From Chlorobaculum sp. MV4-Y (GTDB lineage Bacteria > Bacteroidota > Chlorobiia > Chlorobiales > Chlorobiaceae), in contig NZ_CP104202.1 of the NCBI RefSeq assembly GCF_025244685.1, forward strand, positions 1,244,359 to 1,308,358: DNA of 64,000 nucleotides, read 5' to 3'. A program made the position numbers and the translations under genes. The notes below the pieces were generated by a model. That model was given only the letters and a program-made list of their open reading frames with translations, was not told the origin of the DNA and searched no databases. This document shows positions 9,238 to 18,904 of the stretch, piece by piece (the first letter of the stretch is position 1; each line of letters starts with the position of its first letter).

Positions 9238-10098
9238 TCACTTCATCCGGAAACCTGCCGGAGTCATGTTGACACGGAAGCGGGCGCTCATCGCTTCGGC
9301 GGCCTTGACCGCGTCGGAGCGCTCTTTGTAAAGGGCATAAACCGCAGAGCCGCTGCCGGAGAGCGAGACGAACTGGGCGCCAGAGGCCGCGAGCGCGTCG
9401 CGAACCTCGCGCGCCACCGGATAGTGCTCGAACACCACCGAGGCGAAATCGTTCTCAAAAACGCCGAGTACCGACGTGTCCCTCTCGTTGCAGAGACGGC
9501 GAACAAGGGTTTTCAGGTCGGGCACCGGGCGTTCGAACTGACGATGGAAGTTTTTGTAGGCCCATGCGGTCGGCACCTGCACCTCCGGGAAGACCGTCAC
9601 CACGTGCCAGGGCAGGGCAAGATTGAGGTCTTCGAGCTCCTCGCCGATGCCCGTTGCGTAGGCAAGTCCTTTCATTTCGAGGAAATAGGGCACGTCTGCG
9701 CCGAGTTTGACGGCAAGTTTGTGCAGCTCTGCCGAGGGCACGTCGATCTGCCAGAGCTTGCACAGAGCGTTGAGCGTCGCCGCCGCATCGCTGCTCCCCC
9801 CGCCGAGACCCGCGCCAAACGGCACCCGTTTTACCAGCTTGATAGCCGCCCCGCGCTTCACCCCAGTATGCTCCTGCAGCGCTTTGGCAGCGCGGATGCA
9901 GAGGTTCGAGTCATCAACCGGCAGATCGAGATTGGTGCACTCCATTGAGATGGCGTCAGACTCGGTGAATTCAAGGGTATCGAACCAGTCGATTGGCGCG
10001 AAAATCGTTTCAAGAGTGTGATAGCCATCAGCCCGGCGGCTGGTGATGAGCAGACCGAGGTTGATTTTGGCGCAGGCTTTGACCGAAAAGTGCTTCAT
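9238..10098 (-). CDS. ispE: 4-diphosphocytidyl-2-C-methyl-D-erythritol kinase
   Basis: GHMP kinase of the non-mevalonate (MEP) isoprenoid pathway, phosphorylating CDP-ME. This pathway feeds bacteriochlorophyll side chains, carotenoids and menaquinone here. The 286-residue protein has the N-terminal KACAKINLGLLITSRRADGYH. Its ATP-binding motif PFGAGLGGGSSDAAA is at about residues 93-107, and the C-terminal GHMP motif is SLSGSGSAVYAL. Length is typical. It stands alone on the minus strand. Confidence 0.96.
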   Translation of the reverse strand: MKHFSVKACAKINLGLLITSRRADGYHTLETIFAPIDWFDTLEFTESDAISMECTNLDLPVDDSNLCIRAAKALQEHTGVKRGAAIKLVKRVPFGAGLGGGSSDAAATLNALCKLWQIDVPSAELHKLAVKLGADVPYFLEMKGLAYATGIGEELEDLNLALPWHVVTVFPEVQVPTAWAYKNFHRQFERPVPDLKTLVRRLCNERDTSVLGVFENDFASVVFEHYPVAREVRDALAASGAQFVSLSGSGSAVYALYKERSDAVKAAEAMSARFRVNMTPAGFRMK

Positions 10099-10179
10099 GG
10101 AGCGATTGATTTTATCGTAAAATATTTCCCATATTCACTCTAAGACCCTGCCGCAGGGATACTCCGGCGGGCTGAAACT

Positions 10180-10959
10180 GTGCAACGAATCTCTCACCGA
10201 CCCATGTTCACGATGCGTAATCCTCTATTCATTTTTCTATGCGTCATGGCTGGTATGAGCTTGCCATGCCAGCAACCCGCGGCAATGGCGGCCAAAACCT
10301 CATATGCTTCCGAAATCGTGAAAGATGTGAGAGAAGATAAGGTTTATTTACTGGAAAAAATCCGCAAGCAACTCACAAAGCCCTCGGAAAAGATTCTCGT
10401 CGAGGCGCTCCTGACCGAAGATGGCCCGAAAGCGGCAAAACTGTACCGGAAACAGCTTGAGGAGCATCCCGATCCTCAACTCGATCCGATAAGCAGCTCG
10501 CGGCTGGCTGCTTATGAGTTTGCAGTATCGACTACCCCCGGCCTGCCGGTCATGCAGGCGAGGGCTTCGTCGGATTCGCGCCCTCCAGTGATGGCCATCG
10601 CCCAGCCGCTTCAGCCAAACCAGTCTGCCAGCAAGCCCGATTCGTCACTCAAACGCACGCCTCCGCCAGTTGCCCCTGCCCGTGCCACAAGCAAAGGTGA
10701 CACCGTCAGCACCAAGATGGCACCACCCCCTGCGCAGACTACGGGGGGAAATTTCACGCTTCAGTTCGGCAGCTTTGACAGCATCACCAATGCCGAGCAG
10801 CTGGTCGCGCAGCTACAATACACAGCCCCGGCCCGGGTGCAGCAAATCAACGGAGTCTACAAAGTGCGCCTGAGACGCACATTCACGACCCAGCAGGAGG
10901 CCGTAGCTTTCGCGCGCACGCTTCCGATCGAATCAATCGTCGTGCCACCGCAACCATGA
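10180..10959 (+). CDS. Exported SPOR-domain protein
   Basis: A 259-residue protein with an N-terminal hydrophobic export signal (MRNPLFIFLCVMAGMSLPCQ). A charged helical segment and a Pro/Ala/Ser-rich linker (about residues 120-190) follow. The C-terminal SPOR domain reads NFTLQFGSFDSITNAEQLVA ... YKVRLRRTFTTQQEAVAFAR. SPOR domains bind denuded peptidoglycan glycans, so a periplasmic or septal role is likely. Starts are possible at GTG 10180, ATG 10204 or ATG 10213; the last two place the signal peptide better. It is followed after 22 bases by a sigma-54 activator gene. Confidence 0.8.
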   Translation: MQRISHRPMFTMRNPLFIFLCVMAGMSLPCQQPAAMAAKTSYASEIVKDVREDKVYLLEKIRKQLTKPSEKILVEALLTEDGPKAAKLYRKQLEEHPDPQLDPISSSRLAAYEFAVSTTPGLPVMQARASSDSRPPVMAIAQPLQPNQSASKPDSSLKRTPPPVAPARATSKGDTVSTKMAPPPAQTTGGNFTLQFGSFDSITNAEQLVAQLQYTAPARVQQINGVYKVRLRRTFTTQQEAVAFARTLPIESIVVPPQP

Positions 10960-10981
10960 CCATGATACAGATCAAGCGAGC

Positions 10982-12112
10982 ATGAGCCGCAGCATCGAAT
11001 TCATCGGGCGGTCGGCGGGCATCGTCCAGCTCAGGGAGCTGGCCATGCAGGTCGCCGATACTGACGTCACGGTGCTCATCACTGGAGAAACCGGTTCTGG
11101 CAAGGAGGTGCTGGCCCTCTTCATCCATGACCACAGCCGCCGGGCGGGCAGAAGCATGATCCCGGTCAACTGCGGTGCGATCCCGTCGGGCATTCTCGAA
11201 TCTGAGTTGTTCGGCCATGAAAAGGGTGCCTTCACCGGTGCGGTACAGGCAAGAAAAGGGTACTTCGAGAGTGCTGACAAAGGCACGATCTTTCTGGATG
11301 AAATCGGTGAAATGCCGCTCGAAACGCAGGTCAAGCTTCTGCGCGTCATCGAAACCGGCCAGTTTCAGCGGGTCGGTGCATCGGAAACGATCTCTACGGA
11401 CACGAGGATCATCGCGGCCACCAACCGCAACCTCAACCAGGCGGTTGCTGAAAAGCACTTCAGAGAGGATCTTTACTACCGCCTCAGAAGCGTGGAGTTG
11501 CTCATTCCACCGCTGCGGGAGCGCGGCAGTGACATTCTGATGCTGGCCGAACACTTTGTGCACGAGTTCGAGCGGAAGCACGCCATCGCCTTCGAGGGAT
11601 TCAGTCAGGAGTCAGGCGAGCTGATGCTGCGCTACCCGTGGCCGGGCAACGTGCGGGAACTGCGCAATCTGATCGAATCGCTGCTCATCCTCGAACGGGG
11701 TAAGAAGATCACTCCCGATATTCTCGAAAAACATCTGGTGCAGCGCAGCCGCCACAAGGGGCTGGTGCATGAACCCGGCAAATCGGAGAAAAACGAATTG
11801 AACCTGATCTACAGCAGCCTCATCCAGCTCCGCCAGGAGATCGGCGAAATCCGGCAGATGCTTCAACAGGCGCTCCTCTACCGCCAGCCAACGTCGCCGC
11901 TGCTGCTGCCGGCTTTCCCTGCACAGCCACTCGCACAGACTTCACCAGCGCCTGCGGCCCAAGATGAGGCTCCGGTAAGGCTCGAAGAGCTGGAAAAACG
12001 CGCCATCGGGGAGGCCTTGGCAAAATTCGACGGAAACAAGCGCAAGACCGCACAGGCCCTTGGTATCAACGAGCGGACGCTCTACCGCAAAATCAAGGAG
12101 TACGGGCTGTAG
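10982..12112 (+). CDS. Sigma-54 activator without a sensor domain
   Basis: Bacterial enhancer-binding protein, 376 residues. The AAA+ domain starts almost at residue 1: Walker A GETGSGKE at 35-42, sigma-54-contact loop GAFTGA at 82-87, Walker B GTIFLDEIGE and the arginine-finger region FREDLYYRL. A Pro/Ala/Gln-rich linker follows. The C-terminal Fis-type helix-turn-helix reads GNKRKTAQALGINERTLYRK. No N-terminal receiver, GAF or PAS domain exists, so activity must be set by level or by a partner, as in PspF. Its target genes are unknown. It may be co-transcribed with the SPOR gene. Confidence 0.9.
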   Translation: MSRSIEFIGRSAGIVQLRELAMQVADTDVTVLITGETGSGKEVLALFIHDHSRRAGRSMIPVNCGAIPSGILESELFGHEKGAFTGAVQARKGYFESADKGTIFLDEIGEMPLETQVKLLRVIETGQFQRVGASETISTDTRIIAATNRNLNQAVAEKHFREDLYYRLRSVELLIPPLRERGSDILMLAEHFVHEFERKHAIAFEGFSQESGELMLRYPWPGNVRELRNLIESLLILERGKKITPDILEKHLVQRSRHKGLVHEPGKSEKNELNLIYSSLIQLRQEIGEIRQMLQQALLYRQPTSPLLLPAFPAQPLAQTSPAPAAQDEAPVRLEELEKRAIGEALAKFDGNKRKTAQALGINERTLYRKIKEYGL

Positions 12113-12153
12113 AGAGAATTAAATATTCTTGCCCACAACCTCCACGTTTTCGC

Positions 12154-13758
12154 CTACCGTCGCTTCCTCACCACCGCCGCCAGCGCCAGCACACCAGCAA
12201 TCCCCAAACATGCCTGGGGCACCAAATCCGGATGGATCGTGTAAAAAGTGATACCGCTTTCAAGTGGCACATCGGCAGTCAGCACCGACTGTTGCCACCA
12301 GGGCGTTTCAGCGTAACTGCGCCCACAGGTATCGTAGAAGAGCGTCACACCGGTATTGGCACAGCGGGCCATAGCCCGGCGGTTTTCGATGCAGCGGAGC
12401 CTGCCGATGGCCGCATGTTGCCATGGACCGTATGAAGTGCCATACCAGCCATCGTTAGTGACAAGAGTCAAGAACTGCGCACCTCGTCTGACAAACTTCG
12501 ATACCTGACCGGGGAAAATCGATTCATAGCAGATAATGTTGGCCATCCTGACCAACTGCCCTTCACGACTTGTAAAGCGCATAACGGTAGTCTCCCGTCC
12601 TTTCGCCCAGCTCGATATCCCCGACATCGAAAAGCTGAGCTTCTCCAGCCACGGAAAATATTCCGAATAGGGAACCCGCTCTCCGAAAGGCACAAGGCGC
12701 ATCTTCCGGTAAATCTGCACCGGGCCACCTGCCGGACGCAGAAGCATAGAGGCGTTGTAAGCGGCATACTCCACCCCGGAAGCAGCCACAGCCTCGCCCC
12801 TCGCAGAGTTCGGGAAGACCGGCACCTCATCAGGGAATCCGGTCAGCAGGGGTGCATCCCAGCGCATGACCATGCGCATGACCGAGTCCATGTACGGCTT
12901 GTTTTCCGGCAAGCGGATATAAAACGGTATGGCGGTTTCCGGCCAGATAATCAGCTCCGGACGCTCCCCGCGCACCGCTTGCCCGGTCAGGCTGTAGAGC
13001 CGTGACAGGGTCTCTTCCGGGCCGAGGCCATCCCATTTTTCATGAGGATCGATATCCGGCTGCACCAGCGCAACGCGTACTTTAGAATAAGTATTATCCA
13101 ACGCCGTATTCCGGAAAACCTGCCGCGCGTAGAAGAGCGGAGTAGCAATCATCACAAGCATGACCATCACGATACCCGCCTTCACCTGAAACGTCTCCTT
13201 TCCCCTGAAAAGCAACAGCGCAAGCACATTGAAAGTCAACAGCCAGAAACTGATTCCCCAAACGCCTGTCAAATCGGCATACTGTACCATCCAGAGCAGA
13301 TTGGCCTGCGAATTGCCGAAGGTCAGCCACCCGAGCGAAAAATCCTGCTGCATGTAAGCCCACTCCCACCCCGTCCATATAAAAGGCAAAGCAAGCAAGG
13401 CTGATCGAAAACCGGCTCTCTTCTTGAAATAGTAAAACACCACCAACGGCACGCTTGAAAAGAGTGACTGCACAAACACGGTGAGAATGCCGCCAACCAT
13501 GGTGGCGAGGCATACCCACCAGAGCGTGATGAGACAAAACAAAAGCATCGCCATCCAGCTCTTTCTGAAAAAAGGGCCGAAACGTTCTTCGTGTTCAAGA
13601 GAAAGCAATAACGGAACCAGGGCTATCCATGCAAGAGGTTCGAGATGAACGGTGGGCCAGGTCGGAAAGGAGATACCGAGTAGCAGGCCGCTTAGGAGTG
13701 GCAGAAAAAAAGTTCTCGAGAGTAAACGAGGCCAGGCGCCTTTATCAGCATCACTCAT
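12154..13758 (-). CDS. lnt: Apolipoprotein N-acyltransferase
   Basis: Inner-membrane enzyme adding the third acyl chain to lipoproteins. The 534-residue protein has a hydrophobic N-terminal half with about six membrane segments, a nitrilase-fold periplasmic domain and one C-terminal membrane segment. Expected catalytic residues are visible: Glu in IIWPETAIPFY, Lys in IYRKMRLVPFGERVPY, and Cys in NIICYESIFP. It is a monocistronic minus-strand gene, divergent from fmoA. Confidence 0.94.
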   Translation of the reverse strand: MSDADKGAWPRLLSRTFFLPLLSGLLLGISFPTWPTVHLEPLAWIALVPLLLSLEHEERFGPFFRKSWMAMLLFCLITLWWVCLATMVGGILTVFVQSLFSSVPLVVFYYFKKRAGFRSALLALPFIWTGWEWAYMQQDFSLGWLTFGNSQANLLWMVQYADLTGVWGISFWLLTFNVLALLLFRGKETFQVKAGIVMVMLVMIATPLFYARQVFRNTALDNTYSKVRVALVQPDIDPHEKWDGLGPEETLSRLYSLTGQAVRGERPELIIWPETAIPFYIRLPENKPYMDSVMRMVMRWDAPLLTGFPDEVPVFPNSARGEAVAASGVEYAAYNASMLLRPAGGPVQIYRKMRLVPFGERVPYSEYFPWLEKLSFSMSGISSWAKGRETTVMRFTSREGQLVRMANIICYESIFPGQVSKFVRRGAQFLTLVTNDGWYGTSYGPWQHAAIGRLRCIENRRAMARCANTGVTLFYDTCGRSYAETPWWQQSVLTADVPLESGITFYTIHPDLVPQACLGIAGVLALAAVVRKRR

Positions 13759-13991
13759 GACGACGCCCCTTTACAGAACAGGATAATGGACAGAAACAGC
13801 TCGCCTGAGTCATTGCAAACACCATTGAAAGGAAACTGAGAGATGGGCGCCGGAAGCCGGGAAGAGACATATTTTACTTTACTTATTAATATTTATTCTT
13901 TAAATTTGTTTCAAGCTGTTATAACAGGAAGCAACCCAGTGTTTTTCCTGAAAATACCATTTTAAACGCCACCAGAAAAAGGAGAATCATT

Positions 13992-15092
13992 ATGGCTCTT
14001 TTCGGCTCAAACGACGTGACGACCGCTCACTCCGATTATGAAATCGTACTTGAAGGCGGTTCCAGCTCCTGGGGAAAGGTGAAGGCCCGGGCTAAGGTCA
14101 ACGTACCTCCGGCCAGCCCTCTGCTTCCTGCAGACTGCAATGTCAAGCTGAATGTAAAACCGCTCGATCCGGCAAAAGGTTTCGTTCGCATCTCCGCCGT
14201 TTTCGAGTCGATTGTCGACAGCACCAAGAACAAGCTCACCATCGAGGCCGACATCGCCAACGAAACCAAGGAGAGAAGGATCTCCGTCGGTGAAGGCATG
14301 GTCTCGGTTGGCGACTTCAGCCACACCTTCTCTTTTGAAGGCTCCGTAGTGAACATGTACTACTACCGCTCCGACGCGGTCCGCCGCAACGTGCCCAACC
14401 CGATCTACATGCAGGGCCGTCAGTTCCATGACATCCTCATGAAAGTTCCGCTCGACAACAACGACCTCATTGATACCTGGGAAGGTACCGTGAGAGCCAT
14501 TGGCAGCACCGGCGCGTTCAACGACTGGATCCGTGACTTCTGGTTTATCGGCCCCGCCTTTACTGCTCTGAACGAAGGCGGCCAGAGAATTTCGAGGATC
14601 GAGGTCAACGGCCTGAACACTGAGAGTGGCCCTAAAGGTCCGGTCGGCGTTTCCCGCTGGCGCTTCTCGCACGGCGGTTCCGGTATGGTCGATTCTATCT
14701 CCCGCTGGGCGGAGCTCTTCCCGTCAGACAAGCTTAACAGGCCCGCACAGGTTGAAGCTGGTTTCCGCTCCGACTCGCAGGGTATCGAAGTCAAGGTTGA
14801 CGGCGAATTCCCCGGCGTATCGGTCGATGCAGGCGGCGGCCTCCGCAGAATCCTTAACCACCCGCTCATTCCGCTGGTTCACCACGGCATGGTTGGCAAG
14901 TTCAACAACTTCAATGTTGATGCCCAGCTCAAGGTTGTCCTGCCAAAAGGCTACAAGATTCGTTATGCGGCGCCTCAGTACCGTTCGCAGAACCTCGAAG
15001 AGTACCGCTGGAGCGGTGGCGCTTATGCCCGCTGGGTCGAGCACGTCTGCAAAGGCGGCGTCGGACAGTTTGAAGTTTTGTACGCTCAGTAA
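13992..15092 (+). CDS. fmoA: Fenna-Matthews-Olson bacteriochlorophyll a protein
   Basis: Water-soluble antenna protein that binds bacteriochlorophyll a as a homotrimer and carries excitation from the chlorosome baseplate to the reaction centre. The 366 residues are essentially the C. tepidum FMO sequence. Histidines at 111, 146, 290, 297 and 298 (DFSHTFSFEG, GRQFHDILM, ILNHPLIPLVHHGM) match the known BChl-ligating positions. No signal peptide is present, consistent with its cytoplasmic-face location. A strong Shine-Dalgarno (AAAAAGGAG) precedes the ATG and a strong terminator follows. FMO is nearly restricted to Chlorobi, which identifies the organism. Confidence 0.99.
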   Translation: MALFGSNDVTTAHSDYEIVLEGGSSSWGKVKARAKVNVPPASPLLPADCNVKLNVKPLDPAKGFVRISAVFESIVDSTKNKLTIEADIANETKERRISVGEGMVSVGDFSHTFSFEGSVVNMYYYRSDAVRRNVPNPIYMQGRQFHDILMKVPLDNNDLIDTWEGTVRAIGSTGAFNDWIRDFWFIGPAFTALNEGGQRISRIEVNGLNTESGPKGPVGVSRWRFSHGGSGMVDSISRWAELFPSDKLNRPAQVEAGFRSDSQGIEVKVDGEFPGVSVDAGGGLRRILNHPLIPLVHHGMVGKFNNFNVDAQLKVVLPKGYKIRYAAPQYRSQNLEEYRWSGGAYARWVEHVCKGGVGQFEVLYAQ

Positions 15093-15116
15093 GCAAGCGA
15101 CAATAGTTTCGAATGC

Positions 15117-15151
15117 AAAAAAAGACCGGCCCTCGTGCCGGTCTTTTTTTT
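15117..15151 (+). terminator. fmoA terminator
   Basis: Stem AAAGACCGGC / GCCGGTCTTT with loop CCTCGT, flanked by an A run and a T run (15117-15130 and 15137-15151). Classic intrinsic terminator, 24 bases after the fmoA stop. Confidence 0.93.
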
Positions 15152-15259
15152 ATTGAATCAAAACCGAGTCAGACCCCGATTTTGATAACAATTTGAGTTA
15201 AGACATCTACCGCAGAATCAATATGAGCAAGAGGGTCTCATCTTCGCCTCTTTTATCAC

Positions 15260-15664
15260 TCACCCCAGAAGCTCCAGAATATCCTCGATCTCATCCTTGA
15301 TTTCGAGAAGCAGCATCCTTCGGCGCTCGCCGGTGATCTCGAACTCTTTCTGCTCCTTTGAAAGCTGCTTCTGCAGTTTCAGTATCTCGTTGGTTTTGTG
15401 ATCAGCACCAGCATTATCAACCTTGCCGCCCTTGACCATCTGGCTCGCCTTGTTCAGCTTGTACCCTTTTTCGTACACCAGATCCTTGATATTGAGCACC
15501 ATGGCAATATCCCGGTTGGTGTAGCGCCGGTTCCCTCGAGTGTCCCTTGCAGGAGCGAGCTCGCTGAAATAGTCCTCCCAGTAGCGGAGCAGGTAAGCGG
15601 GAATGCCGGAAATCCGGCTTACCTCACCTATCGAATAGTAACTTTTGCTTGATTCAAAGGCCAT
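15260..15664 (-). CDS. MerR-family transcription regulator
   Basis: A 134-residue regulator. The N-terminal MerR winged helix is clear (YYSIGEVSRISGIPAYLLRY, then TRGNRRYTNRDIAMVLNIKD). A helical C-terminal region (KLQKQLSKEQKEFEITGERR) should form the dimer coiled coil. No Cys-rich metal site or drug-binding domain is present; the C-terminus is short, as in the HspR/CarA-like or chromosome-linked MerR proteins. It is divergent from the ABC exporter at 15732, with only about 70 bases between their starts. Confidence 0.88.
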   Translation of the reverse strand: MAFESSKSYYSIGEVSRISGIPAYLLRYWEDYFSELAPARDTRGNRRYTNRDIAMVLNIKDLVYEKGYKLNKASQMVKGGKVDNAGADHKTNEILKLQKQLSKEQKEFEITGERRRMLLLEIKDEIEDILELLG

Positions 15665-15731
15665 CGTAGAAGTCCGTTTTGATTTCGCTTCACTTATTAT
15701 ACATTAAGTGCGTCACATCAAAAAAGAACGG

Positions 15732-17486
15732 ATGAAAAATCTGCTGGCCCTGCGCCCATATCTTTTTCGCTACCGGAAATCGCTTGCCGCTGGCATCGTG
15801 TGCGTTGTCGCCACCAACTTTTTCGCCATCGCCGCACCACGTTATCTCGGCGAGGCAATTGACCTCATGGGCAAGCCGTTCGAGATGCACGAAATCCTGC
15901 ACAAGACCGGCCTCTATATTCTCTTCGCCGCCCTTAGCGGCATTACGCTCTATCTCGTTCGCCAGCTCATCATCGTCACATCCCGGCATATCGAGTTCGA
16001 CCTGAAGAACGACTACTACTCGCACCTGCAAACCCTCTCCGCCTCGTTTTACGACACCACCGGATCAGGTGAGCTGATTTCACGCGGCACCAACGACCTG
16101 AACGCCATCCGCGACTTTCTCGGGCCGGGCATCATGTACTCGATCAACACGCTCTTCCGGCTGTTCTTCGCCATCGGCGCGATGCTTGCCATCTCTCCGC
16201 TCCTCACGCTTTTCGCGCTGCTTCCTGCGCCATTTCTGAGCTGGTCGGTTTACAAAACCGGCGTCTCGCTTCAGTTTCAGTCAAAAAAAATCCAGGAGAA
16301 CTACGCCTCCATCACCAACCTCGTGCAGGAGAATATCTCCGGCATCCGGGTGGTCAGAAACTACAATCGCGAGGAGTGGGAGACCAACCGGTTCGAGGCA
16401 CTGAACCGTGACTATTACGACAAGAACCTGCGGCTCGGCAGAATCCAGGCGGGATTCATGGCTGTGCTGACCGCGATGACAGCGCTATCGCTAATACCGG
16501 TCATCTGGGCGGGCGGCCTCGGTGTGATAAACGGTACGATGAGCATCGGCGACATCGCCCAGTTCGTGGTTTACGTAACGATGCTGAGCTGGCCGATCAT
16601 CTCGATCGGCTGGGTGACCAACATCATCCAGAAGGCGGCAGCAGCGCAGGGCAGGCTGGATGAGATATTTAACGCGAAGCCAGAGATCGTCGAACCGACC
16701 TCCAGACAGGCGAGCGAAACAAAGAAGCCGCTCAAGGGTGAGCTGGCGTTCGAGCATGTCGGCTTTGCCTATCCCTCGCAGCCCGACCGCCAGGTGCTGC
16801 ACGACATTTCGTTCACCGTCGAGCCGGGCACGAAGGTGGCCATCGTCGGGGCAACCGGCTCCGGCAAATCGACGCTTGTCAACCTGATTCCGCGCCTGTA
16901 CGACCCGACGAACGGGCGCATCACCATCGCCGGGCAGGATATAAAATCCCTGTCGCTCGGCGCGATCCGGCGCACCATCGGCTTCGTGCCGCAGTCGAAC
17001 TTCCTCTTTTCGGACACGATCCGCAACAATATCGATTTCGGCAGCAACGGCGGCGGTATTGACGTGATCGAAGCGAGCCGGATCGCCATGCTGCACGATG
17101 ATGTGACCGATTTTCCGGATGGCTTCGACACGATGCTCGGCGAAAAAGGCATCAACCTGTCGGGCGGCCAAAAGCAGCGTGCCTGCATCGCACGGGCGCT
17201 CCGGTGGCATCCATCGATTCTCGTGCTCGACGACGCGCTCTCGGCGGTCGATACCGCCACCGAGGCCAGCATCTTCGACGGCCTGCTCAAGAAGCTGCCC
17301 GAAACCACCATCGTGCTTATCAGCCACAGAATCTCGACTGTGAGGAACTGCGACCGCATTATCGTGCTGCACGACGGCGCCATCGCCGAAAGCGGCACCC
17401 ACGAAGAGCTGCTCCAGAACGGCCGCTACTACGCCGACCTCTACATGCAGCAGATGCTCGAAGAAGAGATCAGCGCACTAAGCTGA
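15732..17486 (+). CDS. ABC exporter, MsbA/multidrug half-transporter
   Basis: Half-size ABC exporter with a fused six-helix membrane domain (about residues 1-310) and a C-terminal ATPase. Walker A is GATGSGKST, the Q-loop region reads IGFVPQSNFLF, the signature is LSGGQKQR, and Walker B is ILVLDDALS. A homodimer or an unlinked partner is expected. Start choice: ATG 15732 (MKNLLALRPYLFRYRKSL) follows AAAAAAGAACGG; an upstream GTG at 15708 is possible. Substrate unknown (lipid, drug or peptide). It diverges from a MerR gene, which may control it. Confidence 0.92.
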   Translation: MKNLLALRPYLFRYRKSLAAGIVCVVATNFFAIAAPRYLGEAIDLMGKPFEMHEILHKTGLYILFAALSGITLYLVRQLIIVTSRHIEFDLKNDYYSHLQTLSASFYDTTGSGELISRGTNDLNAIRDFLGPGIMYSINTLFRLFFAIGAMLAISPLLTLFALLPAPFLSWSVYKTGVSLQFQSKKIQENYASITNLVQENISGIRVVRNYNREEWETNRFEALNRDYYDKNLRLGRIQAGFMAVLTAMTALSLIPVIWAGGLGVINGTMSIGDIAQFVVYVTMLSWPIISIGWVTNIIQKAAAAQGRLDEIFNAKPEIVEPTSRQASETKKPLKGELAFEHVGFAYPSQPDRQVLHDISFTVEPGTKVAIVGATGSGKSTLVNLIPRLYDPTNGRITIAGQDIKSLSLGAIRRTIGFVPQSNFLFSDTIRNNIDFGSNGGGIDVIEASRIAMLHDDVTDFPDGFDTMLGEKGINLSGGQKQRACIARALRWHPSILVLDDALSAVDTATEASIFDGLLKKLPETTIVLISHRISTVRNCDRIIVLHDGAIAESGTHEELLQNGRYYADLYMQQMLEEEISALS

Positions 17487-18899
17487 GTTCCGCAAGCTGC
17501 CGCCGCAAATCCTTTCTCGACAACCCGTACATGTGCACGTAGAGCATGTTGAACATCAGCACTGCCGAGCGGAGCGTGGGAGCGCGCATCGCCCGTTCGA
17601 TGGCTCGGCGGGGGTGAAAACTTTCGAAGTGAGCTCGGTGTAGCTCGGGATGAACTCTTCGAGGCTCATCTGCTTTGGATAGTAAAGCATCTCCTGCCCC
17701 CATGAAAAGCGGAAGGCGTCGTGGTTGTAGCTCGGGTGCAGCAACCGTCCCTCGGCGGCAAGGCGATCGAACACGCCGGTGCCCGGAATCGGGCGCAACA
17801 GGTTGATGCCGGGTACGTCAACACCCGCCTCGTCGATGAAGGCGTCGATCCGCTCCGGCATGGCGAGCGTGTCGCCATCGAGGCCGTAGATGAAGCTGCC
17901 ATAGACGCAGATGCCCGCCTTGCGAATCTCCTGGATGCAACGCACCTGCCGCTCGGCGGGGTTGTGGAATTTGTGGTGCGCCCGGTTGCTTTCGTCGGCG
18001 AGGCTCTCGATGCCCACCAGGAGCGCCCCGCAGCCGGAGCGGGCGAAGATGTCGAGCAGCTTCGGATTTTCGCCGAGCAGCGTGGTGGCCTGGCCAACCC
18101 ACTTGATGTTGAATGGAATGAGCTTCGAGAACAGCTCGGCGGCATAGGCCGCGTCGGCGTTAACCGTGTCGTCGAGGAAGAAGAAGATGCGGCGATCCTG
18201 CTTGAGAAATTGCTCCACCTCGCGCACCACCTCGCCGACCGGACGGTGGCGCAGCTTGTGGCCGTTCATGACGTGCACATTGCAGAAGTCGCAACTGTAG
18301 GGACATCCGCGCGTGGTCTGCACGACATTGGTCGTGAAGTAGCGGTTGATCTGGAGCGCGGATTTATCGACCGGGCGCGGTGCGGAGAGATCGGGAAAAG
18401 CCCCCTGCCGGTACTCGGCTTTGAGTGCGTCGCGCCGCAGATCTTCGAGCACCTCGCGCCACAGCTCGTCGGCCTCGCCGATCACCAGCGTATCGCCGTG
18501 CTCGCGGCAGCGCTCCGGAAAGATCGAGACGTACGGCCCACCAAGTACCACCGGCACGCCGCGCTCGCGGAAGAGCGAGGCGACCTCGATGGCCGGTTTG
18601 ACCGCACCGGTCTGGACGCTGATGCCAACCAGATCCCACGACCTGTCGAGCGGCAGCTTGTCGAAACGAAGGTCGCAGATCTCCTGCCGGACACCGGGAA
18701 CATCGACCGAGCTGAGAATCATGAGCGAGAGCGGCGGAATGGCGAACTGCGCCCGCTTGATGACGGCACTCATGGCGCGATCTTTCAGCAGGGCGAGTCC
18801 GGATTTGGGTGTGCCTTCAAGCGACGCCGCGCCATCGACGCCACTTGAGGCCTGCACGAAAATAAGGAGAACCGAACGGGTTCGAGTCGCGTCGCTCAT
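17470..18899 (-). pseudogene. B12-binding radical SAM protein, frameshifted near C-terminus
   Basis: Radical SAM enzyme with an N-terminal cobalamin-binding-like region (GISVQTGAVKPAIEVASLFR ... VVLGGPYVSIFPE). The [4Fe-4S]-binding motif is TTRGCPYSCDFCNV, and the C-terminus looks DUF4070-like. The first frame (17556-18899) stops early after ELTSKVFTP. A one-base loss in a C tract (G5 at 17610-17614 on the plus strand) would restore the conserved-looking end RRAIERAMRAPTLRSAVLMF ... LAELSLVR, closing at 17470. Relatives act in hopanoid or tetrapyrrole chemistry, but the substrate here is unassigned. The lesion may be real, phase-variable, or a sequencing error. It lies 5 bases downstream of mutS. 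Confidence 0.75.
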
Positions 18900-18904
18900 G
18901 TGAA

